DNA of 64,000 nt from Paucibacter aquatile. Its GTDB lineage: Bacteria > Pseudomonadota > Gammaproteobacteria > Burkholderiales > Burkholderiaceae_C. Within the stretch, counting starts at the first letter, position 1; each line of letters starts with the position of its first letter. Both the position numbers and the translations under genes were made by a program. Positions 32,126-41,727 of the stretch are shown here, piece after piece. The notes below the pieces were generated by a model. It searched no databases, was not told the origin of the DNA, and saw only the letters and a program-made list of their open reading frames with translations. The stretch is from NCBI RefSeq assembly GCF_002885975.1, contig NZ_POSP01000003.1:1984001-2048000 (forward strand). Reading direction: 5' to 3'.

Positions 32126-35100
32126 CAAGCGGTGCTCCGGCTCAAGACCGGCCGCAGCGCCTGCCCCGTATGCGAGCCCTTGGCCACCACCTGCTCCGGC
32201 GTGCCGGCCACCACCACCTCGCCGCCGGCCGTGCCGCCGTCCGGGCCCAGGTCGATGACCCAGTCGGCTTCGGCGATCACATCCAGATCGTGCTCGATGA
32301 CCACCACCGAATGGCCGCCGGCCACCAGGCGGTGCAGCACGCGGATCAGACGCTCGACGTCGGCCATGTGCAGGCCCACGGTGGGTTCGTCCAGCACATA
32401 AAGCGTGTGCGGCGCCTTCTGGCCGCGGCGGCCCACCTCGTCGCGCACCTTGACCAGCTCAGACACCAGCTTGATGCGCTGCGCCTCGCCGCCCGACAGT
32501 GTCGGCGAGGGCTGGCCCAGGGTCAGATAGCCGAGGCCCACATCCTGCAAGAGCTTGAGCGGGTGGCCGATGGCCGGCATGGCAGCGAAGAACTCCACCG
32601 CCTCGTCCACCTCCATGGCCAGCACATCGCCAATGCTCTTGCCACGCCAGCTGACGCCCAAGGTCTCCGGATTGAAGCGCTGGCCATGGCATTGGTCGCA
32701 CAGCACCTTCACATCGGGCAGGAAGCTCATCTCGATGGTGCGCATGCCCTGGCCTTCGCAGCCGGGGCAGCGGCCCTCGCCGGTGTTGAAGCTGAAGCGG
32801 TTGGGTGCATAGCCGCGCGCCTTGCTCTCCAGTGTTTCGGCAAAGAGCTTGCGGATCGCGTCCCAGAAACCGATGTAGGTGGCCGGGCAGCTGCGCGGGG
32901 TTTTGCCAATGGGCGTCTGGTCCACTTCCAGCACGCGGTCCACCTTCTCGTGGCCCTCGATGCCGGCGCAGCCGATCCAGTGGGCCGGCGCCTTGCGCAG
33001 GGGCACGGCCATAGCCATATTGGCCAGCAGCACATCGCGCGCCAGGGTGGACTTGCCCGAGCCCGACACACCGGTCACCGCCACCAGCCGGTGCAGGGGC
33101 ACATCGATGTTTACCTTTTGCAGATTGTGCAGAGTGGCATCAAGCACGCGCAGGCGCGGGGCGTCGTCCAGCATCTCGCGCCGTGCCTGCAGCGGGTGGA
33201 TCAGCGGATGCGCCAGGAAGCGGCCAGTGACCGAATCGGTCTGCAAGGCCAGATCGGCCGCCGAGCCCTGGGCCACCACATGGCCGCCGCGTTTGCCGGC
33301 GCCGGGGCCGATGTCGATGATGTGGTCAGCGCGGCGAATCGTGTCTTCGTCATGCTCCACGACCACCAAGGTGTTGCCCAGATCGCTGAGCCGGCCCAGG
33401 GCCTTGAGCAGGATCTGGTTGTCGCGCGGATGCAGGCCGATGGTGGGCTCGTCCAGCACATAGCAAACGCCTTGCAAGTTCGAGCCTAACTGTGCGGCCA
33501 GGCGGATGCGCTGCGCCTCGCCGCCCGAGAGCGTGGGCGCGGCGCGGTCCAGGGTCAGATAGCCCAGGCCCACCTCTTCCAGGAACTCCAGGCGCCCCTG
33601 GATTTCGCTGACCACATCGCGGGCGATCTCGGCGTCGCGGCCCATCAGCTCCAGGCCGTCGACCCAGGCGCGCGCCTGCTTGACGCTCCAGGACGCCACC
33701 GTGCTGATGGCTTGCGACTCAAAGGTCACGGCGCGCGCCGAAGGGTTCAGGCGGGTGCCATGGCAATCGCCACAGGGCTGGTCGGCCAGGCCTTCAATGT
33801 CCACCTCCTGGCCGGCAAAGCTCTGCTCGCGGCCGCCCTTGTCGTCGACGACCGAGTCGTCCAGCGCCTTGCGCTGTTCGCGCGTCAGGGCAAGACCTGT
33901 CCCCACGCAGCTGTTGCACCAGCCATGCTTGCTGTTGTAGCTGAACATGCGGGGATCGAGCTCACCATAACTCGTGCCGCAGGTCGGGCAGGCGCGCTTG
34001 GTGCTGAAGACCTTGACGGTGCCCAGACCCGCGGTCGAGCGGCCGGCAGCGATGGCTTCGTGCAGGCCGTCCAGCGGGGTCAGCAGATGCAGCACGCCCT
34101 TGCCGAAATCCAGGGCCTTGGCCAGCAACTCGCGCAGCTCGGCCTCCTTGTCCACGCTGATGATGAGGTCGCCGACCGGCAGCTCCAGCGTGTGCTCCTT
34201 GAAGCGGTCCAGACGCGGCCAGGGCGCGGTGGGCGTGAACTCGCCGTCCACGCGCAGATGGGTGTAGCCACGGCCCTTGGCCCATTTGGCCAGGTCGGTG
34301 TAGAGGCCTTTGCGATTCACCACCAGGGGGGCCAGCAGGCCCACATGCTGGCCCTTGTGATCGCGCAGCAGCTGGGCGGCGATGGACTCGACACTCTGCG
34401 GCCGCACCGGCGTGCCGTCGTGCACACAGTGCTGCACGCCTAGCTTGACGTAGAGCAGGCGCAGGAAATGCCAGACCTCGGTGGTGGTGGCCACCGTGCT
34501 CTTGCGGCCGCCGCGGCTCAGGCGCTGCTCGATGGCCACCGTGGGCGGAATGCCCCAGACGGCATCGACCTCGGGCCGGCCCGCCGGCTGCACGATGGAG
34601 CGCGCGTAGGCATTGAGCGATTCGAGATAGCGCCGCTGGCCCTCGTTGAACAGGATGTCAAAAGCCAGGGTCGATTTGCCCGAGCCCGAGACGCCGGTGA
34701 TCACATTGAACTTGCCGCGCGGGATGTTGACGTTGACCGACTTGAGGTTGTGTTCCTTGGCGTTGACGATCTGGATGTTGTTGTCCAGATGGGCCGACTG
34801 CCGGCGCGCGCGGATCAGGCTTTGCAGCGGCCGGCCCTCTTCCACCTTCATGGCGGGGCGGTCCATCTGCGCCGAGTACTCGCGCAAGGCCAGGGCGGTG
34901 TGCGAAGTGGGGTGCTCCTTGACTTCTTCGGGCGTGCCCACGCAAACCAGCTCACCGCCGTCTTCCCCACCCTCGGGGCCGAGGTCGATCAGCCAGTCGG
35001 CCGCACGGATCACATCGAGGTTGTGCTCGATCAGGATCAGCGAATGGCCGATGGCCAGCAGCTTGCGCAGCGCACGCATCAGCTTGGCGATGTCGTCGAA

Positions 35101-37782
35101 GTGCAGGCCGGTGGTGGGCTCGTCGAACATGAAGAGCGTGCCCTTCTTGGCCACGGCCTGGCGTGGCTTACTCGCCGCCTCGGCCAGAAAGCCGGCCAGC
35201 TTGAGCCGCTGCGCTTCGCCACCCGAGAGCGTGGGCACGGGCTGGCCCAGCTTCACATACTCCAGGCCCACATCGATGATGGGCTGCAGCTTGGCCAGCA
35301 CCTCGCGGTCGTCCTTGAACAGGCGCACCGCTTCGCTGACCGTCAGCTCCAGCACATCGGCCACGCTCATCTCGCGCTCGGCACGCTGCAGCTTCACATC
35401 GAGCATCTCGGCGCGGTAGCGCCGGCCATCGCAGTCCGGGCAGCGCAGGTAGACATCGGACAGGAACTGCATCTCCACATGCTCAAAGCCCGAGCCGCCG
35501 CAGGTCGGACAGCGGCCATCGCCGGCATTGAAGCTGAACATGCCGGCCGTGTAGCTGCGCTCGGCCGCCAACGGTGTGGCGGCAAACAGCTTGCGCAGCT
35601 CATCGAAGGCACCGACGTAGGAAGCCGGGTTGGAACGCGCGGTCTTGCCGATCGGCGATTGGTCCACAAACACCGCATCGGCCAGCCAGTCGGCGCCGAG
35701 CAGGCGATCGTGTTGGCCCGGCGTCTCGGTGGCCTGGCCGAAGTGTCGGGCCAGGGCCGGGTACAGCACATCCTGCATCAGCGTGCTCTTGCCCGAGCCC
35801 GACACGCCGGTCACCACCACCATGCGCTGCAGAGGGAACTCGACGCTGACGTTACGGAGGTTGTGCTCACGCACGCCCTCCAGAATCAGCTTGGGCGTGC
35901 TGGCCTCCACCGGGCGCTTCAGGCCCATGCCGACGAATTTGCGCGAACCGAGGTAGGCGCCGGTCAGGGTGTCGGCCGCGCGGATGGACTCCGGCGTGCC
36001 GTCAAAGACGATCTGCCCGCCCTTCTCGCCCGGGCCGGGGCCCATATCGATGAGCCGGTCGGCCGCCAGCATCACGGCCGGGTCATGCTCGACCACCACC
36101 AGGGTGTTGCCGGCATCGCGCAGGCGGTGCATGGCCTGGACGATGCGGTTCATATCGCGCGGATGCAGGCCGATGCTGGGCTCGTCCAGCACAAACAGCG
36201 TGTTGACCAGCGAGGTGCCCAGGGCCGTGGTCAGGTTGATGCGCTGCACCTCGCCGCCGCTGAGCGTGCGGCTCTGGCGGTCCAGCGTGAGGTAGCCGAT
36301 GCCGACATCGCAGAGGTATTTGAGCCGGTTTCGGATCTCCTCCAGCAGCAGCTTGAGAGCATCGTCGAGCAGGCTGCTGGGCAGCTGCAGCTGATCCAGA
36401 AAGCTGCGCAGGCGATGGATGGGCAGCTGCATCAAGTCATGCAAGGCCAGGCCCGGCAAGGCTTCCAGCTGGGCACGGCTCCAGTCCACGCCCTTGGGCA
36501 TCAGGCGCTGAGCCGGGGGCAACAGCGAATCGGCCAGCTCCTTGGAGCCGACGCGCCAGAGCAGGGCCTCGGTCTTGAGGCGGGCGCCATCGCAGGTCCC
36601 GCAGGTGGTGTAACTGCGGTACTTGGACAGCAGCACCCGGATGTGCATCTTGTAGGCCTTGCTCTCCAGGTACTCGAAGAAGCGCATGACCCCGTACCAC
36701 TGCTTGTTCCAGTTGCCGGTCCAGTTCGGCGAGCCGTGGATCACCCAATCGCGCTGGGCCTGCGAGAGCTGGTTCCAGGGCGTGTCGCGCGGGATGCCGG
36801 CCTCGCCGGCATAGCGCAGCAAGTCGTCCTGACTGTCCTTCCAGGCCGGGGTCGACAGCGTCTTGATCGCGCCATTGCGCAGGGTCTTCTTCTCGTCCGG
36901 GATCACCAGACCCAGGTCCACGCCGATGACGCGGCCGAAACCACGGCAGGTCTCGCAGGCGCCCATGGCGGAATTGAAGGAGAACAGCGCCGGCTGGGGC
37001 TCCTGGTAGCGCAGATCGCTGTCGGGGCAATGCAGGCCGGTTGAGTAACGCCACAGGACGGCGTCACCCTCGTCGGCGGGGAGAACGTAAACATTCAATC
37101 GACCCGATCCGCGCTTGAGACACAGCTCGATCGCTTCCATGGCGCGCTGCTTGTCGGCGCCCTGCAGGCGGAAACGGTCCGCCACCACATCGAGCAGCTT
37201 GCGCGGCCCGGTGGGCGTGGCGACTTCACGCTCGGCCTGCACGCGCGTGAAACCGCTGGCCGACAACCACTGCGTCACTTCCTCGCTGCTGGTGGTGGCC
37301 GGCAGCTCGACCGGGAAGGTCAGCACGATGCGCGGGTCTTGCTCCTTGGTGCGCTCCAGCAGTTCCAGATAAATCGTCTGCGCCGTGTCGTGGCGCACCG
37401 CCTGCGCGGTCTTTTTGTCGAAGAGCTGGGCCGAGCGGGCGAACAAGAGCTTGAGGTGGTCGTTCAGCTCGGTCATGGTGCCGACCGTGGAGCGGCTGGT
37501 GCGCACCGGGTTGGTCTGGTCGATGGCAATCGCCGGCGGCACGCCCTCGACCTTGTCCACCGCCGGGCGATCCATGCGGTCCAGGAACTGGCGGGCATAG
37601 GCCGAGAAGGTTTCGACATAGCGTCGCTGGCCTTCGGCGTACAGGGTGTCGAACACCAGGCTGGACTTGCCCGAGCCGCTGGGGCCGGTGACCACGGTCA
37701 GCTCGCCCGTGTGCAGATCCAGATCGAGGTTCTTGAGATTGTGTTGACGGGCGCCGCGGATGCGGATGGTGCCTTCGGACAT
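32125..37782 (-). CDS. uvrA: Double-length UvrA (tandem fusion), 1885 aa
   Basis: About twice the usual 940-970 residues. Two complete UvrA-like halves are joined head to tail, giving four ABC ATPase units. Walker A motifs GPSGSGKSS and three GVSGSGKST lie near residues 34, 661, 1031 and 1574. ABC signatures LSGGE-QR lie near 509, 856, 1422 and 1766. Both halves keep CxxC zinc-finger pairs (CETC, CPTC, CPDC; then CPTC, CPGC, CDQC). UvrA recognises DNA damage for nucleotide-excision repair and normally dimerises, and the fusion could act as a built-in dimer. Long UvrA paralogues are known in some Proteobacteria. A normal uvrA may exist elsewhere. No LexA-type operator was seen upstream. Confidence 0.92.
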   Translation of the reverse strand: MSEGTIRIRGARQHNLKNLDLDLHTGELTVVTGPSGSGKSSLVFDTLYAEGQRRYVETFSAYARQFLDRMDRPAVDKVEGVPPAIAIDQTNPVRTSRSTVGTMTELNDHLKLLFARSAQLFDKKTAQAVRHDTAQTIYLELLERTKEQDPRIVLTFPVELPATTSSEEVTQWLSASGFTRVQAEREVATPTGPRKLLDVVADRFRLQGADKQRAMEAIELCLKRGSGRLNVYVLPADEGDAVLWRYSTGLHCPDSDLRYQEPQPALFSFNSAMGACETCRGFGRVIGVDLGLVIPDEKKTLRNGAIKTLSTPAWKDSQDDLLRYAGEAGIPRDTPWNQLSQAQRDWVIHGSPNWTGNWNKQWYGVMRFFEYLESKAYKMHIRVLLSKYRSYTTCGTCDGARLKTEALLWRVGSKELADSLLPPAQRLMPKGVDWSRAQLEALPGLALHDLMQLPIHRLRSFLDQLQLPSSLLDDALKLLLEEIRNRLKYLCDVGIGYLTLDRQSRTLSGGEVQRINLTTALGTSLVNTLFVLDEPSIGLHPRDMNRIVQAMHRLRDAGNTLVVVEHDPAVMLAADRLIDMGPGPGEKGGQIVFDGTPESIRAADTLTGAYLGSRKFVGMGLKRPVEASTPKLILEGVREHNLRNVSVEFPLQRMVVVTGVSGSGKSTLMQDVLYPALARHFGQATETPGQHDRLLGADWLADAVFVDQSPIGKTARSNPASYVGAFDELRKLFAATPLAAERSYTAGMFSFNAGDGRCPTCGGSGFEHVEMQFLSDVYLRCPDCDGRRYRAEMLDVKLQRAEREMSVADVLELTVSEAVRLFKDDREVLAKLQPIIDVGLEYVKLGQPVPTLSGGEAQRLKLAGFLAEAASKPRQAVAKKGTLFMFDEPTTGLHFDDIAKLMRALRKLLAIGHSLILIEHNLDVIRAADWLIDLGPEGGEDGGELVCVGTPEEVKEHPTSHTALALREYSAQMDRPAMKVEEGRPLQSLIRARRQSAHLDNNIQIVNAKEHNLKSVNVNIPRGKFNVITGVSGSGKSTLAFDILFNEGQRRYLESLNAYARSIVQPAGRPEVDAVWGIPPTVAIEQRLSRGGRKSTVATTTEVWHFLRLLYVKLGVQHCVHDGTPVRPQSVESIAAQLLRDHKGQHVGLLAPLVVNRKGLYTDLAKWAKGRGYTHLRVDGEFTPTAPWPRLDRFKEHTLELPVGDLIISVDKEAELRELLAKALDFGKGVLHLLTPLDGLHEAIAAGRSTAGLGTVKVFSTKRACPTCGTSYGELDPRMFSYNSKHGWCNSCVGTGLALTREQRKALDDSVVDDKGGREQSFAGQEVDIEGLADQPCGDCHGTRLNPSARAVTFESQAISTVASWSVKQARAWVDGLELMGRDAEIARDVVSEIQGRLEFLEEVGLGYLTLDRAAPTLSGGEAQRIRLAAQLGSNLQGVCYVLDEPTIGLHPRDNQILLKALGRLSDLGNTLVVVEHDEDTIRRADHIIDIGPGAGKRGGHVVAQGSAADLALQTDSVTGRFLAHPLIHPLQARREMLDDAPRLRVLDATLHNLQKVNIDVPLHRLVAVTGVSGSGKSTLARDVLLANMAMAVPLRKAPAHWIGCAGIEGHEKVDRVLEVDQTPIGKTPRSCPATYIGFWDAIRKLFAETLESKARGYAPNRFSFNTGEGRCPGCEGQGMRTIEMSFLPDVKVLCDQCHGQRFNPETLGVSWRGKSIGDVLAMEVDEAVEFFAAMPAIGHPLKLLQDVGLGYLTLGQPSPTLSGGEAQRIKLVSELVKVRDEVGRRGQKAPHTLYVLDEPTVGLHMADVERLIRVLHRLVAGGHSVVVIEHDLDVIAEADWVIDLGPDGGTAGGEVVVAGTPEQVVAKGSHTGQALRPVLSRSTA

Positions 37783-38153
37783 GGAGAGTGCCTGCTGCTG
37801 CGCTGGGAGCAGGCATTCTAGGGAGGGGGCCGACCCAAAGCTGTCAGCAGGGTCGCACGGTCAAACCAGAGAAAAAGCCAAGCCTTTCGCGTGCCGGCCG
37901 TCAAGAGCCCGTCCAGATCACTCCGGGGAAACCCCAGGCATCCGCGCAGCCTGCCGCGTTGCGCTCGCTCTGCGCACAGGCAACAATGGCGAACAGCGCA
38001 CAGATCACCGAGCGAAGTCGAATTTCCCCGAGGATTGGCGAGCGCAGGCGCAGATCGAATAAATTGCGCGAGGGAGGGCTCTGAGCTGCCGCAAAAGCAG
38101 CCGTCAGCCCGGCAGTGCTGATGGTTGTTGACGCAGAGTTTTGGGGTCGGGGA
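37783..38153. other. 371-bp intergenic region, uvrA / receiver protein
   Basis: Both flanking genes are divergent, so this must contain both promoters. I see no convincing -35/-10 pair, no LexA box and no RNA gene. A GCGCA-N12-TGCGC inverted repeat around an AT-rich core sits near 38048-38069 and is the only structured element noticed. Confidence 0.5.
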
Positions 38154-38672
38154 ATGAACACACATGGTTTCGAGCGCGCCATCCAGGCCAACTGGATGCG
38201 TTTGGTCGCGCAAGGCCCCGCCCGCCCGGCGGCGCCTGAGCGCAGCCCCGGCGGCGATTCCGAAACCCAGCCCCAAGCCCGCCGCCCCCTGGTCCTGCTG
38301 GTGGAAGACAACCAGATCAATCAGGTCGTGGCCCTGGAGTTCCTGGCCCTGATGGGCGTGGAGTCCCTGCTGGCCAACAACGGCCAGGAAGCCCTGCAGG
38401 CCTGCACGCGCGCCACCCCGGACCTGGTGCTGATGGACATTCAAATGCCCGGCATGGACGGCCTGGAATGCACCCGCCGCCTGCGCAGCCTGCAAGAAGC
38501 CGGCAGCCTGGCGCGCTTCCCCATCCTGGCCCTGACGGCCCATGCGCTGGAAAGCGATATCGCCGCCAGCCTGGCCGCCGGCATGGACGAGCACCTGACC
38601 AAACCCCTGGATTTCAGCGCTCTGCGCCAGCACCTGAGCCGCTGGCTGGTGCTGCCGGGCATGAGCAGCTGA
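38154..38672 (+). CDS. Stand-alone response-regulator receiver protein
   Basis: A 172-residue protein. After a 45-residue basic/Pro-rich leader comes a complete CheY-like receiver domain: acidic pair in LLVEDNQINQVV, phospho-acceptor Asp in LMDIQMPGMDG, Thr/Ser in ALTAHA, and the invariant Lys in LTKPLD. The wording (EDNQINQ, MPxMDG) is that of receivers from hybrid kinases. There is no output domain, so it may act by protein contact or in a phosphorelay. ATG at 38121 is an alternative start. No kinase is adjacent. Confidence 0.8.
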   Translation: MNTHGFERAIQANWMRLVAQGPARPAAPERSPGGDSETQPQARRPLVLLVEDNQINQVVALEFLALMGVESLLANNGQEALQACTRATPDLVLMDIQMPGMDGLECTRRLRSLQEAGSLARFPILALTAHALESDIAASLAAGMDEHLTKPLDFSALRQHLSRWLVLPGMSS

Positions 38673-38832
38673 GCGAACCGCGCAAGCGTTCGGCCTCGGG
38701 CTGCGTTCGCTGGGCGAAACTCGCTGAAATCGAGCGCCCGGTATTTTTCACGAACGATCACGGTGCGCACACGCACGCGCCGTCTTGCGCCCGCGCGGGG
38801 CCTCATGGGCGCCCTGCAGCAAAATGCGGGGC

Positions 38833-40416
38833 ATGAAGAGCCCCGCCCCCCTGCCCTCCGCAACCTCCTCCGCGCCCAGCACAGCCGTCACCGGCAATCT
38901 GTTTGCCGCCCTGCGCGCCGCCTTCCCTGAAGACCTGGACAGCTGCGCCTTCGAATGCGCCGATGGCGAGGGCCTGCGTTACAGCTGGCGCGATCTGGAG
39001 CGCGGCACCGCCATGCTGGCGAACCTGCTGCTGAGCCTGGACCTGCCCGAGGGCAGCCGCATCGCCGCCCATTGCGAGAAGAGCGTGGAAGCGCTGATGC
39101 TTTACCTGGCCGTGCTGCGCGCCGGCTTCGTCTACCTGCCGCTGAACCCGGCCTACCAGGCGGCCGAGCTGGGCTACTTCATCCAGGACGCCGAGCCCGC
39201 CGTGCTGGTTTGCGCCGGCAAGAACTTCGGCTGGGCCAGCAAGCTGGCCTTCATGGCCGGGGTGCAAAACGTCTTCACCCTCAACGAAGACCGCAGCGGC
39301 ACCCTGCTGGACCGCGCCGCCGCCATGTCCGACCAGCACTCGCCCGCCCTGCGCCGCAGCGAGGACCTGGCCGCCATCCTTTACACCAGCGGCACCACCG
39401 GGCGCAGCAAGGGTGCCATGCTCAGCCACGGCAATCTGCTCAGCAATGCGCTGACCCTGAAAGACCTGTGGGACTGGCAGCCCGGCGATGTGCTGATCCA
39501 CGCCCTGCCCATCTTCCATGTGCACGGCCTCTTCGTCGCCTCGCATGGCGCCCTGCTCAACGGCAGCCGCATGATCTGGTTCAGCAAGTTCGAGCCGCGC
39601 GCCGTGCTGCGCCGCCTGCCCGAAGCCACGGTCTTCATGGGCGTGCCCACGCTCTATGTGCGCCTGCTGGCTGAGCCTGGCCTGAACCTGGAGGCTTGCC
39701 GCAGCATGCGGCTTTTCATCAGCGGCTCGGCGCCGCTGCTGATCGAGACCTTCCGCGACTGGCAGGCCCGCAGCGGCCACACCATCCTGGAACGCTACGG
39801 CATGAGCGAAACCCTGATGCTCACGTCCAACCCCTGCCGCGCGGCAGACGGCGCGCGCATCGGCGGTACGGTCGGGCCGGCCCTGCCCGGCGTGAGCCTG
39901 CGTGTGCGCACGGCCGAGGGCGGCGATTGCGCCACCGGCGACATCGGCCAGATCGAGGTGCGCGGCCCCAATGTCTTCGGCGGCTACTGGCGCATGCCCG
40001 AAAAGACCCGAGAGGAATTCACCGCCGACGGCTGGTTCAAGACCGGCGATGTCGGCTGCGTGGATGAAAACGGTTATGTGAAGATCGTTGGCCGCAGCAA
40101 GGACCTCGTCATCAGCGGCGGCTTCAATGTCTACCCGGCCGAGATCGAAGGCTTTCTCAACGAACTGCCCGGCGTGGCCGAATCGGCCGTGATCGGCGTG
40201 CCCCACCCCGACTTTGGCGAAGCCGTGGTCGCCGTGCTGATCGCCAAGCCCGGCGCCAGCCTGGACCCTGCCGCCATCAGCAGCACGCTCAAATCCCGCA
40301 TCGCCGGCTTCAAAGTGCCCAAGCAGATCCTGCTGGCGCCCGAGCTGCCGCGCAATGCCATGGGCAAGGTGCAGAAAAACCTGCTGCGCCAGCAGCATGC
40401 CGGCCTGTTCGCATGA
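38833..40416 (+). CDS. matB: Malonyl-CoA synthetase-like AMP-dependent ligase
   Basis: A 527-residue ANL-superfamily ligase that would join malonate (or methylmalonate) to CoA with ATP. The AMP-binding loop is YTSGTTGRSKGAML (near residue 195). A3-like motif HVHGLFVASHGALL, ERYGMSETLMLTSNP and the hinge GYVKIVGRSKDLVISGG are present, with the C-terminal Lys in NAMGKVQKNLL. HVHGLF and the 'YGM-ET-M-TSNP' run are typical of MatB. ATG at 38833 is preferred; 38824 is possible. The stop overlaps the CWC gene. No malonate decarboxylase gene is nearby, so other small dicarboxylates remain possible. Confidence 0.85.
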   Translation: MKSPAPLPSATSSAPSTAVTGNLFAALRAAFPEDLDSCAFECADGEGLRYSWRDLERGTAMLANLLLSLDLPEGSRIAAHCEKSVEALMLYLAVLRAGFVYLPLNPAYQAAELGYFIQDAEPAVLVCAGKNFGWASKLAFMAGVQNVFTLNEDRSGTLLDRAAAMSDQHSPALRRSEDLAAILYTSGTTGRSKGAMLSHGNLLSNALTLKDLWDWQPGDVLIHALPIFHVHGLFVASHGALLNGSRMIWFSKFEPRAVLRRLPEATVFMGVPTLYVRLLAEPGLNLEACRSMRLFISGSAPLLIETFRDWQARSGHTILERYGMSETLMLTSNPCRAADGARIGGTVGPALPGVSLRVRTAEGGDCATGDIGQIEVRGPNVFGGYWRMPEKTREEFTADGWFKTGDVGCVDENGYVKIVGRSKDLVISGGFNVYPAEIEGFLNELPGVAESAVIGVPHPDFGEAVVAVLIAKPGASLDPAAISSTLKSRIAGFKVPKQILLAPELPRNAMGKVQKNLLRQQHAGLFA

Positions 40417-40643
40417 GAGCCCCTGACCCCGCCCCGACGCTCTTGAACGACCGCTGCCCGCGCTGCGGCGGTGGTTTTCACTGCGGCGCCGCTGACGCGC
40501 ATTGCGACTGCTTTGACTTGCAACTGAGCCCGGCCTTGCGTGAGCGCTTGGCGGCAACGTACTCCAGCTGCCTGTGCCTGGCCTGCCTGCGCGAGCTGGC
40601 GGCGCAAGAGGCCAGCGCCGGCACAACGCCCGGGCGACAATAG
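40413..40643 (+). CDS. Cysteine-rich CWC-family protein
   Basis: A 76-residue protein with nine Cys in the CPRCGGGFHCG, HCDC and CLCLACL patterns, fitting the CWC (cysteine-rich) family found in many Betaproteobacteria. Metal binding is likely but the role is unknown. Its ATG overlaps the stop of the synthetase gene, so it is translated from the same message, and rbgA follows 48 bp later. Confidence 0.8.
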   Translation: MRAPDPAPTLLNDRCPRCGGGFHCGAADAHCDCFDLQLSPALRERLAATYSSCLCLACLRELAAQEASAGTTPGRQ

Positions 40644-40691
40644 CCCCCTCGCGGCCAGGGCCGCGCCTTTTCTTCAGAGCAGCACACAAGC

Positions 40692-41711
40692 ATGGCGATC
40701 AACTGGTTCCCGGGGCATATGAACTCCACCCGCAATGCGATCAACGATCGCATGAAGGCGGGGCTCGATGTGGTGATCGAGTTGCTCGATGCGCGCCTGC
40801 CCGGCTCCAGCGCCAACCCGCTGCTGGCCCAGCTGACGGCGGGCAAGCCCACGCTCAAGCTACTCAACAAACAGGACCTGGCGGACCCCGAGCGCACCGC
40901 GCTTTGGCTGGCCCACTACAACAGCCTGCCCGACACCCGCGCCATCGGCCTGGATGCGAGCAACAAGGCGCCGGCCCAGGCCTTGATCAAGGCCTGCCGC
41001 GAGCTGGCGCCGCTGCGCGGTGGGATGGTCAAGCCCCTGCGGGTGCTGATCTGCGGCATTCCCAATGTCGGCAAGTCCACCCTGATCAACACGCTGGCTT
41101 CCAAGCGCAGTGCCAAGACCGGCGATGAGCCGGGCATCACCAAGGTCGAGCAGAAGATCGTGCTGGACCAGGACTTCTACCTCTTCGACACGCCCGGCAT
41201 GCTCTGGCCCAAGATCGCCATCGAGGAAAGCGGCTACAACCTGGCCGCCAGTGGCGCGGTGGGCCGCAATGCCTTCGATGAGGAAGAGGTGGCCTTGGAG
41301 CTGCTGGCCTATCTGCGCCGCCACCCGGCCTACCTCGACATGCTGAAGGCGCGCTACAAGCTGGGCGAGGTCGAGGGCATGAACGATGAGCAGCTGCTGA
41401 CCGAGATCGGCCGCAAGCGGGGCGCCATGCTGGGCGGCGGCCGGGTCAATTTGCAGAAGGCCGCCGAGGTGCTGATGTACGAGTTCCGGCAAAAGGTGCT
41501 GGGCCCGATCTCGCTGGAAACGCCCGAGGAGTTCAAGGCCTGGGCCGCGGTGGCCGAAGAGCGCGAGGCTGCCCGCCAGGCCAAGGCTGCGGCGCGCAAG
41601 AACAAGCGCCTCAAGGGCCCGGCCACAAGGGCGGAGCGCGATGCCTCCTTGGCCGCCCCCGAGAACCCTGAAAGCACGGAGCTCGACGAGGAAGCCGAGC
41701 GCGAAGGCTGA
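40692..41711 (+). CDS. rbgA: Ribosome biogenesis GTPase RbgA/YlqF
   Basis: A 339-residue GTPase needed in Gram-positives for late 50S assembly. It has the circularly permuted order of motifs: G4 LLNKQDLAD (near residue 58), G1 GIPNVGKSTLIN (near 120), G2 Thr region and G3 DTPGMLWPKI (near 168). It opens with INWFPGHMNSTRNAI, the family signature. The C-terminal Ala/Lys-rich tail is longer than the core. The ATG at 40692 is certain from the conserved start. Confidence 0.93.
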   Translation: MAINWFPGHMNSTRNAINDRMKAGLDVVIELLDARLPGSSANPLLAQLTAGKPTLKLLNKQDLADPERTALWLAHYNSLPDTRAIGLDASNKAPAQALIKACRELAPLRGGMVKPLRVLICGIPNVGKSTLINTLASKRSAKTGDEPGITKVEQKIVLDQDFYLFDTPGMLWPKIAIEESGYNLAASGAVGRNAFDEEEVALELLAYLRRHPAYLDMLKARYKLGEVEGMNDEQLLTEIGRKRGAMLGGGRVNLQKAAEVLMYEFRQKVLGPISLETPEEFKAWAAVAEEREAARQAKAAARKNKRLKGPATRAERDASLAAPENPESTELDEEAEREG

Positions 41712-41727
41712 GCGTGCCAGCCGGCCC

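Noticed and set aside
34468..37044. Long plus-strand frame opposite uvrA
   Set aside because: His/Gln/Leu-rich shadow of the conserved UvrA coding strand; no recognisable motif.
37783..37860. LexA/SOS box ahead of uvrA
   Set aside because: No CTG-N10-CAG operator of the usual form was found in the upstream region.
38803..40689. Long minus-strand frame opposite the CoA synthetase
   Set aside because: Shadow frame with no domain; the synthetase on the other strand has all ANL motifs.
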